The notes beneath the pieces were generated by a model. That model was not told where the DNA came from and ran no database searches. It saw nothing but the letters and a program-made list of their open reading frames with translations. This document shows, piece after piece, positions 57,148 through 64,000 of a stretch of 64,000 bases of DNA. A program made the position numbers and the translations under genes. The first letter of the stretch is position 1; every line of letters begins with the position of its first letter. This DNA is from Apostichopus japonicus (Eukaryota > Echinodermata > Holothuroidea > Aspidochirotida > Stichopodidae), in NCBI RefSeq assembly GCF_037975245.1, contig NC_092571.1:23379564-23443563 (forward strand), written 5' to 3'.

Positions 57148-58989
57148 CAGGGGCGTATCCAGGATTTTCTAACCCGGGGGGGGGGCACGAATTACTATCT
57201 AAGCGGAGCGCCACCATCGGTTGGCGCGCAGCGTACAAGAAAATTTCTGGTTTTTATACCCCCCAGATCACCGGAAATGGCACTTTTCAGGCTTGAAAAT
57301 GACCAACCAGTTGTACACTTTTGCCTGAGAACCAAGTATTTCCCAATATTTTTTTTTCATCCATAACCTTTTTGAAGATTGTCAGCAGTCACACATCATG
57401 TTCTACCTCATCGCATCTCCTGTGGATCATTGCTTTTGTAGGTGATTCTATATCGTCGCGGCCCACCATACACGACAGCCCCACTTTTCAAGGTTTTCAG
57501 CCCATTATTTGTTCAGAATTTGAAACTTCACATTTGCCGTGAATAAACTCACTTCAAAACATACCCATAATACAAAAAATGTCATCTATGGACAACCAAT
57601 ATAGATAAACCTCCTTCAACCTCTAACAGACCGGTCAAAATTACACGAGTAGAGGGAAGTATGATGAAGAATGTTGGTAAGGAAATTTTCGAAAATTCAA
57701 TCACAGTTAATTTATTGGTGTACAAATATTAACCCCTCTTATAACGGCTATTATAAAACTTGGTTGAAGGAAATGAAAAAATACGAGATATTTCCGAAAC
57801 CGAACACTACACACATAGGCGTAGGAGGCGAGGGGGGGGGGGGGGCTCCTACTGAGAGAAAAATAAATTGCAATGATGTAGCTAAAGGAAATGAATAGTT
57901 TAAAAAATATCTCCTTGATAATTAAAATAAAGTTCTAAACTTGGCCGACTAATTCGCCATTACTAATGTAAAAGAGAATTTGACACAATTGGACCACCGT
58001 GCTTTTTCTCCATCTACATAAGACATTTCGTTGTTTACATTTTCCCGCGGTATACTGCGCAATTTCCACGGACCGTACGGTACACGATGTCATGCGATGT
58101 AATCACCGATGCTTGCTCTTATGACATTGACATTAACAGGCGCGCGAAAAATTTAGGTGATATTTTTCAGGCAAGTCGTTACAGCCCCCAAAATCAAATT
58201 GGGTTCCTATGACTACACCATTTTCATGCTCACTGATATGATGTGATATCTGCTGTTTGCTTTACAAATTCGCACAGGCGCGCCAAGGGAGGGGCGAAGC
58301 CTGTAGGCAAACTATCTAAGCGTAGCGCCACCACGTGTTGGCGCGAAGCGTACAAGAAAATTTTGGCCGAAAATGCCTCCCAGATCGCTAGAAATGACAC
58401 TTCCCCGGCCTTGTAAGTTTCATCTAAGCATTTTCTATTTTGAAATTACTAGCGATATCATAAAATCATAAAAAAAAAATATGCTCGGGGGGCGGTCGCC
58501 CCCTTCCCAAAATGCGTCATGTTCCCCGACGACTCGGTCGAGACCTGCCACAGTTGGTTTCATAGCACAATTGTTTACGGCGTCCATACACACACACGCG
58601 TTATGATAGACCATATTTAGTTTATATATACATTAGTGAGAGAGGAAAAATGGAAACGTCAAAAATGGAGTTGTCGGTATAAGGGTAGGGTGAGGCGCAC
58701 GCCCCTTCCGAAATCCTCGATCCGTCACTGGCTACCAGGCCATGTGTATATAATAGGGATCAGCGCTGTAATGATGTCACTGTTCCTCGTTCTCTTCCCG
58801 GTGTCTTGGCGTTTTTCTTTTACTCCCTCCTTTTCTCCTTTTTCTCTCTTTCTTCTTTTTCATTTCCCTTCCTTCCTCTCCTTCCTCCTCCTTTTCCCCC
58901 TCTTTTTCCCCTTTTTTCTTCTCTTTTTTTCTCTCCTCTTTTTCTTACCCGGGGGCGCGCGCCCCAACGCCCCCCTGGATACGCGCCTG
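57148..58989 (+). mobile_element. Full-length hAT (5-bp-duplication family) copy
   Basis: Starts CAGGGGCGTATCCAGGATTT and ends CCCTGGATACGCGCCTG, flanked by ATATC on both sides (57143-57147, 58990-58994). Hairpin modules at about 57195-57240 and 58313-58356, pyrimidine tract near 58800-58945. It is the longest copy here (1842 bp). No transposase. Confidence 0.92.
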
Positions 58990-58994
58990 ATATC

Positions 58995-61900
58995 CGCTCA
59001 AGAATGTACCGCGAAGTTGGAAAACTTTAAAAAAAGGGGCGCTTTGACTTTATTGTCCCAGGGCCTGACCTAACCCTCGAACCCCCCCCCCCCACCCCCA
59101 CCCCCTCCCCTCTGAATCTTACCAAAGAATGCGGGCTTTCACTATAACTTCTTCCGACAGTTTTATCGGATATACTGACCATCTTTCGAAATGCTAACAA
59201 AAGCTGTTGACACTTGTGTTGTTTTCTTCACCAAATGAATTGTAACTAGAGAGTAATGAGTCGAATAATTTCATTATACCTTAAAATTTCCGTTCATCCA
59301 TATAACTTTGCGTTGTCTTTTCTTCTTTCATATTATCATTGATCAACCGCGATAATCAAATAAACAATTTGAGACGTCTTCGTTTACTTTAGTAACATGT
59401 GAGACTGATTGTACAAGCAATTGGTGTTCAGAGATAATAATAAGATTGTAGATACAGTATATATAGAAAATTGACGGACCTCATCTTAAAATGCTGATAA
59501 GTTGGACTGCTGCCATATAGGCTATTCTGTGATTTATTCTGGGAAAATGCAACGCTAAATGCAAGTAAGACATGTGTACGGATTTTAACAGAAGACTGAA
59601 AAGTCAACACTTTTAAAAATGAAAAGAATTATTGTTCTTAGTATAGGCCTGAAGCTATATAAATAGTCAAATGATATTATGACAATATGACTTACTCAAG
59701 TCATCATCATCGCTAGTATGTGTATTGATACACACAACAGTTTTTTTTGTGTGTAGAAAGGTAGTTTATTTCTAGTTTATGAAAGTTAGAATCGAAAATC
59801 ACGTAAATCGATTTTAGCTTCTATTAGGTAAGTACGATCTGTAATCCTGGAACTTTTACACAAACTGCGATGTTTATGAAAACCAAAATTACCTTGACAT
59901 TTAAAAACATTGACAAGTAGATTTTCATACCCCCTCGAGCTTTGCTTAAGGATAAGCACTTACTGCACAAAACTCTACAAGACAATGTTTGACAATTGAT
60001 TATTAATGGGGTTTTCTTCCTTAAATAGCTTTACAGTCTGTCTTCAAAAATTTAAGAAAAATTTGGAGTTTCATTACTAAATGCTCAATTAAAATTTCTT
60101 TTTGTTAACATGAAACAAAACCATTTGAGGGAGAAATTGTGATAGAAATCTATTAAAAATGTTAAAAGTGAAGTAGAAAAGAAAAGATAAGAAAGACGCT
60201 ATTACGAATGATTCATTGCTATGCATGCGTGTAATTTAGGGTATATTGAACTCGAAACAGATATGTTAGTTATTTGAAGGAAGAATTTTTCCATCACTTT
60301 TCACATTGTCAATAAAGTATGTTGAATTTAGTTCCTTGAAATAATTTCTGTCGTTTGATAGCTTGGATGTTTTCTATTTCTATAATAAAATAACAAAAAA
60401 CATCAAATGTGAAAGAGGTATCAATTATTAATATTATGGCATCGCCGCCGTTGGGTTTACATGAAGACTCCGTTTCGACATCTGCAAACGGGTAATAATT
60501 TGTTGTAACGTCACTCTGAATCTTGAAATGACGTCATATTTGAGAACATCTGTAATGATCTCCATTTTGGCGTTGACCGGAAAAATATCGGGAAAAATAT
60601 GGAAGCATTATAGTGACGTCTTATTGTTTACACCTTTCTGTTATTGCAATTTCAAGAAAGTTTTAATTATTCAGTTCATATATTAATAATTTGCAACAAT
60701 AATTAATGGATGGATGGAGGATGGGTGGGTGGGTGGGCGGGTGTGTGGGTGGGTGGATTATTGAACCAGGTTTTTAATTACTATATATTTCGAACCAATT
60801 GTTAATAAAACAACAGCTTATTCATTTTGCACATTAAATGTACAAGAAAATGATATATTACTTGGATTCATAGAATGTTTACATTTAAAAGCTACCCTGG
60901 AAGATTTCATATTAATAATATGAACACAATTACACAGTTTGCATGTCACAGAGACTGTAAAACCAGGTCGGAGCTTCTTTCCTCTTTCTTTTTTCAAACA
61001 GTTATTTTATATTGTTATCACTATTTGCCATGCAAATTACAAGTTTACTGTTACAATTCGAAGGAAAAAGCAGGTCTGTGCAAATATTGAATCATCACGT
61101 GACTGGTTGAATTCCCTTCATTTCAGTTAGGTAACCGAATCAACAAATCATCGCTCCTCAAAACGTGTTCGTTATAAGATATTTCAAGTATGGTTACCAT
61201 GGCAATAACGCTGTTACTGATTCGATGGCATTCCGTTTGGGAATATTTCCAAACAAAGAAACAAACTCTATCCTTTGACAGTTTCCTTATGTTATATATC
61301 TAAATCTTTAATCAGAAGCAAAGATAACTAAATTTAGACAAAACAAGACAAAATTACTAATTGAAATATAATGTATGTACATACTGATTCATATCATCAT
61401 TTTGTTCTTTCTGACAAGTTTTATCATTTTTGATATCTCGTAAATTTTTTGAACATTTCATAATTAACCGGACTGAAAGCAGTTACAACTATATAAGCAT
61501 TGAATATCAAAATCCTCTGTTTCTATGAATATTCAACGCCTATTAAGCTCTTCCATTCTGGACAGGGGGTAGAGCGGCGGCGGCGGCGAAGACATTTATC
61601 AGTAATTCCGTTGAGCTACAGATATATTTTTATATCCATTCAAAATGAGGAATTTAACTTTTAAGGACAAGAGAATCTATTCTGATGTCGCTTGATGGTA
61701 TTTTTCACCTAGAAGATAATAAAAACGACTTTGAATGGTTTATCCGTCAGAAACGCCTTCAGGTGACATTGCACTGAATCGGGTGATAATGTGTTACTTC
61801 GTACGAACAGAAAATAAAATGTCTTCCTCTTGTGTATCTGTTGCTAAGGGTGGTGCGATTAAGCGGTTGATTTTTGTTACAAATTTTTCTCCGATAGAAA

Positions 61901-63365
61901 ATGATATAAATAATGACAAGACCGTCAATTTGAAATTGGCATGAGACTAGCATGAAGTAAAAATGTCAAATCAAATTTATCCTCCCGTGCGTTCCATGAA
62001 AGACCTGAGGCAAGTCGAATCCATTGATTGGCAATCTAGAATAGAAACGAATGCAATGTATCAGGAGAGGCCCGTTATGGTTTTCCAAGATCTGCTGCTA
62101 TAAATAACTCAGTGTAACAAACACTCTTTCTGTAATTAGCAAACTGGCAACTGCCTCAACTGTTACAGCAGAAACAACATTTGAAACGTATTCCGTTTTC
62201 TCTTGTCAACAAATAAATGTATATGCGAGAGGGTTCTAATTTCAGCTGAAGCTCTACAAGCTTAAATTGGCTAATATCCAAAGGGCCGCTATGGTGACGT
62301 CCTAACTCCCCCCACCCCACCCCCACCCATCACCCCACCCACACCTCCCCCACCCACACCACCACCACAAGGCTTTTAAACATGTGATATCCTTAGTTGG
62401 TTCATGCGTGGTTTGAAGATATTTATTTTTAGTAAATGTTCTCATATTTCTTGGGGAGGGGTGGGGTGGGGAGATAAGAGGGTTGAATCTAGCAGTTTTA
62501 ATAGAGAACGTAAGAGAATGTATAATAACAAAAGATCGTCTCTGAGTTTTAGCTTTTCGAGACTTCAAAATCATAGAAATACCGTGTGCAGTGGGGTTGG
62601 GGAGCGGAGGGGAGTGGATGGGGGAGGGGTGGCAATTGTTTGAAACTCTCGCACAACTTTGACGATAGTTATTTAGCATTTAAATGTGTTATGTAATTGA
62701 TTGAGAGAATACCGAGTATAGAAAGATAGGATATAGGGTTTCATCTTGTTTTTTGAAAGAATCAAAAGATCCAGTCATACGTTATAATTGGGCAAGTTTA
62801 GTCTCAAATGGCGTTTTACATTTATATTTTATCAATATATGATTTCCCTTAATAGTTTACTTCGTTCAACAAAGCCTATAGCACGTACTTCAGATCATGT
62901 CCTACACAATAAACAGCGCTTTGTTCTTATGACACTTTACCCGACAAGTATCCGAGCGCAATGACAACTGCGTGGTATAAATCTCGGTTTTCTAATTCGT
63001 CCTGTTTTTGTTATTTGATTTTAAATAATAAATTTATTAAAAAATAAAATTATTAAAAACTAAATAAATGATTTTAAATAATATACATGTACCCGTCTTT
63101 GACTAAGCAGCGATATTTCTGGTGAGTCCGCACAACTCGAATTACTCTTCATTATACATATAGTTTGGAACTTTAGTGAAAATATTACTGAAAATGAAAT
63201 ATTCAATTGCCTGTACTCGATCTTAGATCCTTGTATTCTTACCGAGGGGGGTGTACTGTTACTCGTAGTCATGTCCTTGTATACCTCGTACTATACAATT
63301 ATTAGTCTACCTACAGCTATCTTTTATCTTTTCCAATAGTGTAAATATTACCTCAAAATGTATGC
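58995..63365. other. No gene seen; several simple repeats
   Basis: C run at 59082-59112, a GGGT-type minisatellite at 60708-60760 (GGATGGGTGGGTGGGTGGGC), a (CGG)n stretch at 61573-61590, and matching C-rich (62308-62365) and G-rich (62450-62475, 62590-62630) patches. No splice-bounded exon I can support. Confidence 0.4.
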
Positions 63366-63369
63366 ATGT

Positions 63370-63670
63370 ATGCGTGTATGTATATATGTATTTTAGGTCC
63401 TCCTGCAAGCAGGAACTCGCGAAGAAGCCTCATTGGCTTATCAAAGCCGCAAGCTGACCGAAGTCAGTCTCTTAGATTCATATTTAACGTCCATGATTAT
63501 GAATTGTCAATTGAAGACTCATTTTTTCAAGTTGGCGTTCTATTAGAGTTGTACAGCGCTATTGAATACTTCGTAGATTTTAGCGCTTTATAAGTTCATT
63601 TATTATTATTTTATTATTATTGTCAACAACTCTGTAACTATAGACGACATACATTAATCTTGGAGTATAA
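63370..63670 (-). mobile_element. tRNA-derived SINE, minus strand, split by an insertion
   Basis: Same family as 15586-15830 (GGTCCTCCTGCAAGCAGGAA, GACTGACTTC-type body, CAACAACTCTGTAACT). About 115 bp are inserted between GAATTGTCAATTG and TGTCAACAACTC. The insert ends AGCGCTTTATAAGTTCATTT plus (ATT)n, which looks like the 3' tail of another short retroelement. The tRNA-like head is not clearly present after 63665. Confidence 0.75.
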
Positions 63671-64000
63671 CTCGATCTTAGATCCTTGTATTTGTACCAA
63701 GGAGGATATACCGTTAGTCGTAATACAAATTAGTCTGCCTATCAAGCCATCTTCTTCAAATGTATCTTATTAAGGCAAAAACATGAAATATTATATTGAA
63801 ATATACACTGGCATTGTTTTCCATGCATTTTAAAACAGGGATGAGACTAAGCCGGGGAAAAAAATCTGAAATTTATCGATCGCCGTCCTGGGGGAGGGGT
63901 TTAAGGGGAGGGAGTGTCCCCCTCCCCTTTAGAATTTTTTTGTCAGGTAAGGAGGGCTTAGATGCAAAATGGTGGATTCTAGATGGAATCTATCACATCA
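63671..64000. other. No gene seen; G/C-rich self-complementary patch
   Basis: GGGGAGGGAGTGTCCCCCTCCCC at 63907-63929 folds on itself, as in the interiors of local hAT elements. It may be the edge of another such element cut by the window end. Confidence 0.35.

Overview
This is a gene-poor, repeat-rich animal nuclear segment. Introns are large, (TA)n tracts are abundant, and several superfamilies of DNA transposons, two LINE fragments and tRNA-derived SINEs are interleaved with pieces of spliced host genes. The mix (fibronectin-III receptor exons, a cytosolic sulfotransferase, SLC35G/EamA transporters, SAM-domain 'SAMD3-like' genes, C-rich hAT elements) suggests a marine invertebrate, perhaps an echinoderm such as a sea cucumber. 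The species is an inference and I am not sure of it. No bacterial features, tRNA or rRNA genes proper, or CRISPR arrays were seen.

Layout. 0.3-0.8 kb: a short element built of AGAACC/GGTTCT repeats. 0.9-2.6 kb, minus strand: three consecutive FN3-domain exons of a receptor-like gene. 2.8-7.2 kb: a small hAT element (8-bp target duplication) and a larger hAT element (5-bp duplication) that keeps a transposase C-terminus. 8.3-14.4 kb: a 6.0-kb transposon with 21-bp perfect terminal inverted repeats and dense AATTGGTT arrays at both ends. It carries a spliced SAM-like gene and a nested GATATC foldback repeat. 15.6-16.9 kb: two SINEs, one abutting a 5'-truncated relative of the SAM-like gene. 18.3-32.6 kb: an inverted duplication whose arms each carry an SLC35G-like transporter gene. 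The spacer holds a LINE and a degenerate hammerhead-like motif. One arm is split by a 5.2-kb transposon with TTAGTCGG/GACTAA arrays, itself hit by a hAT element and a MITE. 32.7-33.6 kb: a very large (CAT)n/(TTA)n microsatellite. 34.2-35.8 kb: four sulfotransferase exons including a 43-nt micro-exon. 36.5-38.9 kb: a hAT element and an L1/Tx1-like LINE fragment.

39-64 kb holds no gene I can support. It contains more copies of the 5-bp-duplication hAT family (43.9, 50.4, 54.6 and 57.1 kb), a hAT MITE at 49.3 kb, a near-perfect 71-nt-arm palindrome at 49.7 kb containing a hammerhead ribozyme candidate, and a 2.66-kb element at 51.7-54.3 kb with 18-nt motif arrays at both ends and a 6-bp duplication.

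The most unusual themes are (1) several unrelated-looking transposons that share one architecture, in which each element has its own short motif repeated many times inside both ends, one of them carrying an intron-bearing SAM-like gene rather than a visible transposase; and (2) a hammerhead candidate with both core boxes and all three stems in order.
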